A DNA stretch of 64,000 nt from Paralvinella palmiformis (taxonomy: Eukaryota; Annelida; Polychaeta; Terebellida; Alvinellidae), in assembly GCA_025642065.1 (NCBI GenBank), contig JAODUP010000161.1:1157501-1221500 (forward strand), written 5' to 3'. Made by a program: the position numbers and the translations under genes. Of the stretch, positions 55,801-64,000 are shown piece after piece. Under the pieces are notes generated by a model that did not search any database, was not told the origin of the DNA, and saw only the letters and a program-made list of their open reading frames with translations. Positions within the stretch are counted from its first letter, which is position 1; each line of letters begins with the position of its first letter.

Positions 55801-56733
55801 AAGACAGTCTATTGTTTCGTGTGTTACTTCTATCAATTTCCTTATCACTTATGTGAGATAGAGCCTAACCTGGAAACCTTAGAACCCTGGTACATCACAG
55901 ACCAAAGCAGAACAACCAATAGCTTATGACAAATAGTATCACCTGTCTGACACTGCTAAAAGAGGAGCCATCCTAATCAGGAAACACGCTTAAAGACACA
56001 ATGAGTGAGTCGAGAAAGGCCACAACATCAACGTACAATATGTCTGGTAGCTAGCTAGATTTGATTAGTAATATCTTTTGGGATGTCTCCATTGATATAT
56101 GATGTTATAAGCTTCTCATGATCTGGGAAGTGCAGGGTGATGGTGAAATAATAATACGATTATATTTGTGGGGTCACGTTAATGCGGGGGGTGGGCGTTC
56201 GAAAGTGGGCTCAATGGTAGTGAATATATACGTAGAAAGGTTCCAAAGACAGGAATATCTCTTAATAGACTCTTATAACATCGGGATCTGGATGACCAAA
56301 AAAAAAACACGTCACGTGCGTTTGTGCTCTGGCAATTTATGAAAAAACGATCTAGCACAAGCAATCATGAATCATAAATATAAACTCCTGGTAATTTATC
56401 ATCCCCAAAACAGTGAATCACCTACAGTCGGGATCCCTGAGAGTAACGTATCCAGGTCAAGTTTGGTAGAACTAAGAATGTTTATGTTAACAGTCTAACC
56501 AAATATAATTATCTACAAACTGATGAATCATTCTCTAAAGAAACAATTAATAATAATCGTTCATCACATACAAAGATCAATTGATACTGAAGACAGCTGT
56601 CATCAAATAACGAGTAATAAAAAACAGCAGTTTTATTACAACTAGAAAATAACGTAACAAACTACTAGAGTATCAGAATACTGTAACAATGATACGTTTT
56701 AAAACTATAATATACTTAATTTATATTATATAC

Positions 56734-56740
<7 letters not shown>
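55801..56740. other. Unique non-coding stretch
   Basis: No repeat or supported exon recognised. Overlapping frames at 56118-56364 on both strands lack motifs. Confidence 0.5.
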
Positions 56741-56803
<63 letters not shown>

Positions 56804-56935
56804 CATATACCTACGTGTTTTATACAGGTGCGAAGTGTCAGTCACTGTCCATATCATGTCTGTTTGTATGCTTGCTTGTAAGTCTATCTGTCTATCTATC
56901 TGTCTATCTATCTATCTATCTATCTATCTATCAAT
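56741..56935. repeat. (TG)31 and (CTAT)n microsatellites
   Basis: A perfect TG run of about 62 bp at 56741-56802, then CTGT/CTAT tetranucleotides at about 56883-56932. Confidence 0.95.
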
Positions 56936-57342
56936 CAAACTGTATTTGTAAACAATAATGACAGCATTTTTTTACTCCGACATAAAAATGGAGAGAAAAA
57001 ATGGTTTGCTGAGAGTACCATTTAGATGTCAAAACAACAGCATTATCTATATATAAATTTTACTTCAGGATCCAGCTAGGAAGAAAACAAGAATAAAAGT
57101 TAACGATCACACCCGAGAGCGATTTGAGCTGCGATCATTTTGTAAACAAAAACATTAAACGCAGTTTAAAATAGCTCAACTTTTTAACACAGATAAAGTA
57201 TACAACAGGTCCTTACGAACGAGATCCTTTCTTTACGTACGTCCGTAAGCCGAATGTGTTTGTAAGTCGAATCACACTCTCTAAATGTACGAACCGTCGG
57301 CCCCCTGACCCTTAAATCATTATACAATAAAGTACCTGATTC

Positions 57343-57517
57343 TGATGATTGATGTTTTACGGCCACTTTTGTGCATATGGTAGGCTAAATGGGGCCAGCG
57401 ACCTCCAAAGGTCATGAAGCGAAGTCAAAGATGAAACACCCTTCAGATAAGCCCACGCGCAGATTTAAACTCAGGTGGTAGTGATCTGTGGTCTAACGCG
57501 CTACCAACTAGACCATC
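57343..57517 (-). mobile_element. SINE-1a, full length
   Basis: Reverse copy: GATGATTGATGTTTTACGGC, GGTAGGCTAAATGGGGCCAG, GAAACACCCTTCAGATAAGC, CGCAGATTTAAACTCAGGTG, CTAACGCGCTACCAACTAGA. Confidence 0.88.
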
Positions 57518-57914
57518 TATTTGTTATTTAAGAAAAGAAAAAACATTCCTAACAATAAAATACATTGCTATCACTAGCATTGGCTGTACGCTTAGGAGAC
57601 ATAAAGGGGGGGGGGGAATAAGAATACGCAAAAAAAACACTATTATTGCCGCGGAATTACTAAACCCTTAATTGGATAACCATTATAGTTATAAGGAAAA
57701 ATCTCTCAACTACATAAACATTATCATGTTTACTTGTATCAGTCCGTGTATCAGTTAGATTACTACTGGTTCTTAATCGGGTCAGTTTTGAAAGAACACT
57801 CGGCTACGATACGATCATAAGTGAGAAGTCTCGTCGACAAATACTTGATCTATAATTACAATTTATCTTTAGTGTTAAGTGAGTTAGAGGACAATCTGAC
57901 TGAAGTATTGGAAT

Positions 57915-57988
57915 TTATGTTCCAGATGTGGCACCAGGACCAAGGTTAAACAAACCACTCACTCACTCATTCACTCACCCTCTCACTT
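57915..57988 (+). mobile_element. SINE-4 tail with (ACTC)n
   Basis: CCAGATGTGGCACCAGGACC, then AAGGTTAAACAAACCACTCACTCACTC; the tail ends in a short ACTC run 4 bp before a SINE-1b. Confidence 0.65.
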
Positions 57989-57991
57989 AAT

Positions 57992-58165
57992 AAGGGCGCT
58001 CCCATGACTTAACTGGTAGCGCGGTTGGCCACATATCTATAGCACCTCGGCTTAAACCCCGACCGGGCCATGTCAGAAGGGTGTTTCATCTTTAATTGCG
58101 CCTACCTTTAGAGATCGCTCGGCCCAATTAACCTACCTTATGCACAAAAGTGACCGTAAAAAGGT
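57992..58165 (+). mobile_element. SINE-1b, full length
   Basis: AGGGCGCTCCCATGACTTAA, CTGGTAGCGCGGTTGGCCAC, GGCTTAAACCCCGACCGGGC, CATGTCAGAAGGGTGTTTCA, TCGCTCGGCCCAATTAACCT. Clear subfamily-b diagnostic bases. Confidence 0.88.
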
Positions 58166-58189
58166 AACATTTACATTTCACTCACTTAA

Positions 58190-58300
58190 TGAGGAGCCGT
58201 TAAATGGCGATACGTCCCAGGTGTACTCCGCACCTGGGCTAAACAAACCACTTTCACTGACTGACTGACTGACTGATTCACTCGCTCACTCACTCACTCT
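58190..58300 (+). mobile_element. SINE-4 tail with (ACTG/ACTC)n
   Basis: GGAGCCGTTAAATGGCGATA, CGTCCCAGGTGTACTCCGCA, CCTGGGCTAAACAAACCACT followed by GACT and CTCA tetranucleotides. A second example within 300 bp of a tail merging into a tetranucleotide array. Confidence 0.7.
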
Positions 58301-58879
58301 ACTGGCCATGAAGTATACTATTTCTAAGTAACTATCATAGATACATAAGCAAGACAATAATCCATCAAGCCAAGTACTTATTTATGGCTCAGTTGACCAA
58401 TCAGCACGCAATGAAGCAATAACATCTATCTGGTAGATTCTTTAAACGAAGGCCACCTTTTTTATTCACTAGTTGACCTCTTAGCTTCTACGTCATATAT
58501 ACTTCAAACCCCAGAACAACTCACCAACAAGGAAAACACCAAGTAAAAACAGAAGAAATCTAATAAAAACAACCCCCGGCAATAACTCCTCTTAGTCATA
58601 AATAACTCACCATGGCAACAAGACAAATTTGTTTATCTCTGAGAGTAACGCCAAAGTGAGGCTCGCGTTCTTAAAGTGAACCGAAACGAGGCTCGGGAAA
58701 TAATGAAAAGCGACATCATGTTAATGGTTAAAGCCAAATGTCATAGTATTTAATGGCGTCCCGTATAATAAGGTAATGATCAGAGAGCAGAGATAGTTGT
58801 GGTGATGAAAGGTGCGGGTAAACTAGGCATTACTGGATATCAATTAGAGAAAGGTAGTAAAAAGGTGGATCTAAGGTAG

Positions 58880-59003
58880 ATGACGACGATGATTGGTGTT
58901 TTACGGCCACTTTTGTGCACGTGGTAGGCTAAATGTGGGCCGAGCGACCTCCAAAGGTAATGAAGCGAAGTGAAAGATGAAACATCCTTCAGATATGCCC
59001 ACG
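58880..59003 (-). mobile_element. SINE-1, 5'-truncated
   Basis: Reverse copy from the tail (GATGATTGGTGTTTTACGGC) to CCTTCAGATATGCCCACG. The tRNA-like head is absent. GGATCTAAGG (58867) and GGAACTAAGG (59007) may be the target duplication with one change. Confidence 0.8.
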
Positions 59004-59125
59004 TAGGAACTAAGGGAGGAAAAACCATCAAGGTTCTAAAGTAGAAACAAATATCAAGGACAAGAGTGAAAATGGCAATTATCTGGATCAAATCTGGATA
59101 TGGACTGGAATAATATTATTTTAAA

Positions 59126-59128
<3 letters not shown>

Positions 59129-59170
<42 letters not shown>

Positions 59171-59223
59171 TGTTCAGTAAAGAAATGCAATTAATAGGCG
59201 GAAGAATATATAGGCGATCTAAG

Positions 59224-59266
<43 letters not shown>
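59129..59266. repeat. (AT)n and (GT)n microsatellites
   Basis: AT run at 59130-59165 and GT run at 59226-59265. Further CA tracts at 59502-59523 and 59611-59631. Confidence 0.95.
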
Positions 59267-59831
59267 CAAGCACACCTACAAGCGCCGTGGATGCCGCAGC
59301 TGATGTCTTCCATTTACTCCCATAAAAGCAGTTAAAAGGCTCAGAACGAAATGACCTTGACATTAAACATCCTATCATTTGATTGGCTATGCCTAATAAG
59401 GTCACGTCTGGAAAACTGTTCATGGTTCCAGCACATCACCCCTTAATTGTAATCCTGTCAACATTAATGGAGTCTTTGGAGCTGTATAAATAATATGGAT
59501 AACACACACACACACACACACACAAAGAAATTGGCTTTAAATACACCCTCCGCTGGAACCAAGCTTAAATAATGCTTGCCAAGAGGACTGAATAAGAGCC
59601 CCCCCCCCCTTACACACACACACACACACACTTCCAGCGTTGATAAGCAAGTTATCTACACTTCTCTATTTAACAACCTTCTATGTAAAGATAATCGTCT
59701 TAAACATCGCTCTATTATAATGATAGGCATTATGTTGACAACAATGACACTAAAGTCAATAGTGGGATATTATGACGAACAAATTAATATTACCTATTAA
59801 GCCTTCATCGTAGAGATTACAAGTATTATTA

Positions 59832-59925
59832 AAGCACTTCTTTGGTGGCCAATTCTTCAAATGATATCTTCAATTGGCATCATTAGTCAATCTTTCGCTG
59901 ATATTTTGCAAGTTATACACACAAT
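59832..59925. repeat. Dispersed repeat C, copy 2
   Basis: Counterpart of 10745-10860; shares CACTTCTTT, GGCATCATTAGTCAATCT and TTTTGCAAGTTATAC. Confidence 0.5.
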
Positions 59926-59998
59926 AGATGTGGGTTATTTTTTTTTTGGGGGGGGGGCGGGGGGATAGAAACGTTGTAATAAGTTTCTGTTTACACGA

Positions 59999-60141
59999 AT
60001 GTTTGATGTTTTACGGCCACGTTTGGTAATGAGGCAGAATCAAAGATGAAACACCCTCCAGACACGCCCATGCGGAGATTTGAACTCAGGTGGTTGAGAT
60101 ATGTAGCTAACCGCGCTACCACTTATACAATGGAGGCGCCC
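59999..60141 (-). mobile_element. SINE-1 with internal deletion
   Basis: Reverse copy: GTTTGATGTTTTACGGCCAC, a gap of about 45 bp, GTAATGAGGCAGAATCAAAG, CGGAGATTTGAACTCAGGTG, CCGCGCTACCACTTATACAA. TGTTTACACGAAT (59987) and TGTTTACACGGAT (60145) flank it as a likely target duplication. Confidence 0.82.
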
Positions 60142-60196
60142 TTGTGTTTACACGGATCAGTTTGTGTTTACACGGATCAGTTTGTGTTTACACAGT
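60141..60196. repeat. 22-bp tandem repeat, 2.5 units
   Basis: TTGTGTTTACACGGATCAGT repeated; the unit is the SINE target-site sequence, so the repeat expanded beside the insertion. Confidence 0.85.
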
Positions 60197-60846
<650 letters not shown>

Positions 60847-61183
60847 ATATTTTCGACTAAGTATACATATCTGTCTTTCCATATATTATGATATCACATT
60901 AAATATCGAGTAGCTTCTCCAACCAAGAGTCTTAGAGATTACGTTATAGAATGTTTCATTGTCTCTATTATTCATTGTCCTACAATCCCCCCCCGTCCAT
61001 CTGCGTATCCCAATCATTATTGAATTCATTTATCAAAAGATGACTGCCTGATCCAATCAATAAAGCTTCAATTCCTACAGCAATATGGCATCAACATACG
61101 TACGCACATACATACACATACACATGATATTACACTACTTCAACAAAGACAGCCATTCTTTAAACCAGTCTGGAACAATATTA

Positions 61184-61316
61184 TAGCACAGTGGTTAGAA
61201 CAGTGAACTACGAATCTTCAGGTTCTGGTTTCGAATTCAGCTGTGTCTGTGGGATGTTTCCCTAAGGTGTGAATAGCGCGGAGGTAAAAACCAACTAATC
61301 AACCAACCCTGAGGCA
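61184..61316 (+). mobile_element. SINE-4, full head
   Basis: A box ACAGTGGTTAGAACAGTG, B box CTGGTTTCGAATTCAGC, GTGTCTGTGGGATGTTTCCC, then AACCAACTAATCAACCAACC. Confidence 0.8.
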
Positions 61317-61439
61317 GTCATATACTTAATACAACCTCTACCTCTAGACAACCTAAGATAACAAATACCTCAAGATGAATACTACCATAAGATAACCACG
61401 AGTAAAAGATAACCATCCACTCGATCTATTACAATAATA

Positions 61440-61560
61440 ATTTAACCCATTAAGACCCACCGATGAAGACCAACCCATTAAGATCAACCCATTAACACCC
61501 ACCCATAAAACCCATCCATTAATACCAACCCACCCACTAAGACCTTACCATTAAGACCAC
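61440..61560. repeat. Degenerate ACCCATTAAGACC repeat
   Basis: About eight units of AACCCATTAAGACCC-like sequence, unit 12-16 bp. Confidence 0.75.
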
Positions 61561-62134
61561 AATATCACAGCTTGAAAGGTTATACTGTATAACATATAAC
61601 AGTTACCACTGTGTAACATATCAATGTTACTTATCTGTTCAATTATATGGTTAAAACAACAGCACCAAGTTTATTATAAGGATTCCTGGAGTGTTATATA
61701 ATGATATATCGGGTTAGGTTGGGTGGTGGGGGGGGGGTGTTCGTACCACGATCCAGGTCGTGATTTAGCCAATCAAAGATTACCAGGACACGGTCAAGGA
61801 AACTCTATAGGGTTATATATGAGGTTACTTAACAAACGGCTTAACGATATCTCGACTTCCATAACCCTCCTCCTTTATAAATGGTATTAATTATTTTAAC
61901 AGACAAGTCGTAATTAGGGGCCAATTACTGAATAAAGATGACATTATACGTGATATAGAATCTGACTGGATGTGTTAATATATAAACATCATCGCTTCTG
62001 TATTATATATACTTAATTATTATATATACTTAATTATTATATATACTTAATTATTACGTCTATTATGTTAACTAATAGCTAATTATTAAATAAGTTGTCC
62101 ATTTATAGTATTGTTGTTTAGTGTCATGTTTATA

Positions 62135-62718
62135 TACTATATAACATTTAACAGTTACTACTGTATAACATATCACAATTACAACTGTATAACATATCAC
62201 AATTACAACTGTATAACATATCACAATTACAACTGTATAAGAGAACACAATTACTACTGTATAACATATCACCATTACTACTGTATAACAGATCACCATT
62301 ACTATTGGATAAAGTATCATTATTACTACTCTATAACATTTCACCGTTACCACTGTATAACATATCACCATTACTACTGTATAACAGATCACCATTACTA
62401 CTGTATAACAGATCACCATTACTACCGTATAATAAATCATCATTACTACTGTATAACTTATCATCATTACTACTGTATAACCTATCATCATTACCACTGT
62501 ATAACATATCACCATTACTACTGTATAACATATCACCATTACTACTCTACTGCATAACAGATCGTCATTACTACTATATAACATATCATCATTACTACTG
62601 TATAACATATCATCATTACTACTATATAACATATCACCATTACCACTCAATAACATATCAATGTTATTATTGTACAACACAAACAGCTGGTATCATTGTA
62701 TAACGTATCACTGTTATC
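62135..62718. repeat. 24-bp minisatellite, about 24 units
   Basis: Unit close to ATTACTACTGTATAACATAT followed by CACC; separate decayed units lie at 61582-61630. Being a multiple of 3 without stops in several frames, it gives a 202-codon minus frame and 148- and 132-codon plus frames, all artefacts of the array. Confidence 0.96.
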
Positions 62719-63087
62719 ACATTATTACCTATCAGTGAATCTAAGAAGGCTTTAATATAAAGGAACATTTTAAAAGTTCGTCAAAGAAAAAACAATCTAG
62801 TCTAAGTACTTTATACATTATAACTTTATAACTGATAATAACCTCATCTCAGCTAAATTGTATTAATAAAATTAGTCCGTGATCTTCAAGGAAAGGATTG
62901 ATAAAATGAGATCTTCAGACCACCTGAGATAGATGAGGCGAGATAAAAGATGACAGATTATATCCGAGATAAACGTATCAAACGATGAGAAAAATATGAT
63001 TATCATACACGAAAATATGTCGTGACATCTTCGTTCTTGTTAATAGACAAATAACAGTGATAAAGGATGGCATTTAGGTAGGAGTTG
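62719..63087. other. Unique non-coding stretch
   Basis: Nothing recognisable between the minisatellite and the SINE-4. Confidence 0.5.
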
Positions 63088-63243
63088 AGTTGTTTAACCT
63101 CAGTACTGGTTACACCTGGGATATATATCCAAGTTCCTAGGGATACAGATCCCACAAACCCGGCGGTGAGACGGATTCGAACCTACAACCCAAAGGTTTT
63201 CAAACCAGTATTCTAACATCTATGCCATCATACTGCTCCTCCC
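63088..63243 (-). mobile_element. SINE-4, full length
   Basis: Reverse copy: TTTAACCTCAGTACTGGTTA, CACCTGGGATATATATCCAA, GATCCCACAAACCCGGCGGT, GGATTCGAACCTACAACCCA (B box), CTAACATCTATGCCATCATA (A-box side). Confidence 0.82.
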
Positions 63244-63404
63244 GCCTCCCCCCGCCTTGTGCAGGTAGGAGAGATTGTCATCTGGTGACAGAAATATGAT
63301 AATTTTATCATCGTGTTATTATTATTACAGGTTATGAGTGACATGTCTGGTTATTCCACGTTAACATGTTTATTGCTATCACGTGAGCTTGGTGGGCGTG
63401 GGGT

Positions 63405-63602
63405 ATACTCTCTCTCTCTCTCTCTCTCTCTCAACTTTATTGAAATATAATATTACTGACATGTCACAACACAAACAGCTAAATATTATCACCTAACTAA
63501 TATGACAGACCTAATCTTTTTAAAAACACATACAATATATATCACTGGCATCACATCAAAACAAACAATTCTGTAACCCAGGGATATATATATATATATA
63601 TA
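63405..63602. repeat. (CT)n and (TA)n microsatellites with unique spacer
   Basis: CT run at 63407-63433 and TA run at 63584-63602; the spacer is unique. Confidence 0.85.
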
Positions 63603-63603
63603 T

Positions 63604-63812
63604 CAGGGTACCCACAGGATTTCAAAAAGGAAATTCCCTATATGTTCCCTGTCTTATTTAAGAAATTTCCCTGTGTATTGTGTTGAATGAACACTTTTTA
63701 GTAATGCATTCTTCATTCACCCCATATGCCATAAATTGGGAATGAATGGATAAACATTCCCTGTGTTTTCTAAATTTTAAAATTCCCTGTGTTTTCCCTG
63801 CAGGGAAATATT
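63604..63812. mobile_element. Possible hAT-like short element (TTCCCTG repeats)
   Basis: Begins CAGGGTACCCACAGGATTTC. It contains AAATTCCCTATATGTTCCCTG at one end, ATTCCCTGTGTTTTC twice at the other, an internal GGGAATGAATGGATAAACAT TCCC palindrome, and CCTGCAGGGAAATATTTC. The CAGGG start and subterminal AAATTCCCTG words are typical of hAT-type non-autonomous elements, but exact ends and an 8-bp duplication were not confirmed. Confidence 0.35.
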
Positions 63813-63924
63813 TCAAGTAATTTTATATATATATCGTGAAACATTAATAACACACAATAGTAAAACACTAATTTCCCAAAGTGGGTACTGTATGGTGAGT
63901 GGCGGAAGCTATCTACTACTCAGC

Positions 63925-64000
63925 ATTCACCGGGGATTAGGTACAGAAATGTAGAACAAAATACCATGAGGGTGGCCACTGCTTGGAAAGGTATTTAACA
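63925..64000 (-). mobile_element. SINE-2, diverged, cut by window edge
   Basis: ATTCACCGGGGATTAGGTAC, AGAAATGTAGAACAAAATAC, CATGAGGGTGGCCACTGCTT matches the SINE-2 body in reverse (CACTCACAGGGGAGCAGTAC, GGAAAGATGGAGCCGAAATA, CTCTGAGGGTGGTCACTGCC). Confidence 0.65.

Noticed and set aside
57184..57366. Small protein on the minus strand
   Set aside because: Short frame ending in a SINE-1 tail, without splice signals or motifs.
62072..62703. Frames of 202, 148 and 132 codons on both strands
   Set aside because: All arise from the 24-bp minisatellite, which lacks stops in several frames; the peptides are Tyr/Cys/Ile or Val/Met repeats with no family.

Overview
The window is 64 kb of repeat-rich metazoan nuclear DNA. 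It has no bacterial-style gene density, no operons and no long unbroken reading frame outside tandem repeats. It has tRNA-derived SINEs with internal A and B boxes, decayed non-LTR retrotransposon remnants of the CR1/L2/Jockey type, P-type DNA transposon derivatives, GT-AG splice signals, very dense (CA)n, (GA)n, (AT)n, (GATA)n and (ACTC)n microsatellites, and many G/C homopolymer runs of 8-13 bases. A lophotrochozoan, most likely a marine mollusc, fits best, but that is inference from repeat style and not from a recognised gene.

Coding content is very sparse. The best host-gene candidate is on the + strand. A CRE-like TGACGTCA lies at 27352, and an ATG-initiated 51-nt coding exon (27388-27438) ends at a GTAAGC donor. 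About 1.1 kb further on, a pyrimidine-rich acceptor opens a phase-compatible exon at 28541. A second coding-like stretch, 11402-11595, ends in a consensus GTAAGT donor and sits in a simple-repeat-poor island (9.6-13.4 kb). I recognise neither product. The rest of the window reads as intergenic or intronic.

The most striking find is a pair of about 550-bp non-autonomous transposons, at 32940-33495 and 39402-39943, in opposite orientation. Each has about 22-bp terminal inverted repeats starting CATTGACCT and a perfect 8-bp target-site duplication. Inside one end of each is a broken first exon of a THAP zinc-finger protein (M-V-N-Y-Y-C-x2-3-G-C ... SFH) stopping exactly at a GTAAGT splice donor. 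At the other end is an AATAAA signal. This is the structure expected of internally deleted P-superfamily transposons.

At least four tRNA-derived SINE families are present. SINE-1 is the commonest, with about 17 copies in two subfamilies and a tail ending GGCCGTAAAACATCAATCATC. SINE-2 has a long body ending in a GGGGATACTCCCCGAACAAC-like tail. SINE-3 occurs twice, each time touching a SINE-1. SINE-4 has a tail ending in a CACTCACTCACT run that appears to have seeded the (ACTC)n microsatellites. Other repeats include a 1.53-kb element with about 140-bp inverted repeats built on ACGTTTTGGCC and set between (CA)n tracts (3742-5271), a neighbouring GGTCAAAAGCC element (5345-5595), and a 581-bp direct tandem duplication (45193-46375). 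There are also four large minisatellites: 20 bp at 15.3 kb, 27 bp at 29.9 kb, 22 bp at 47.5 kb and 24 bp at 62.1 kb. The minisatellites produce the longest open frames in the window, and these are not genes.
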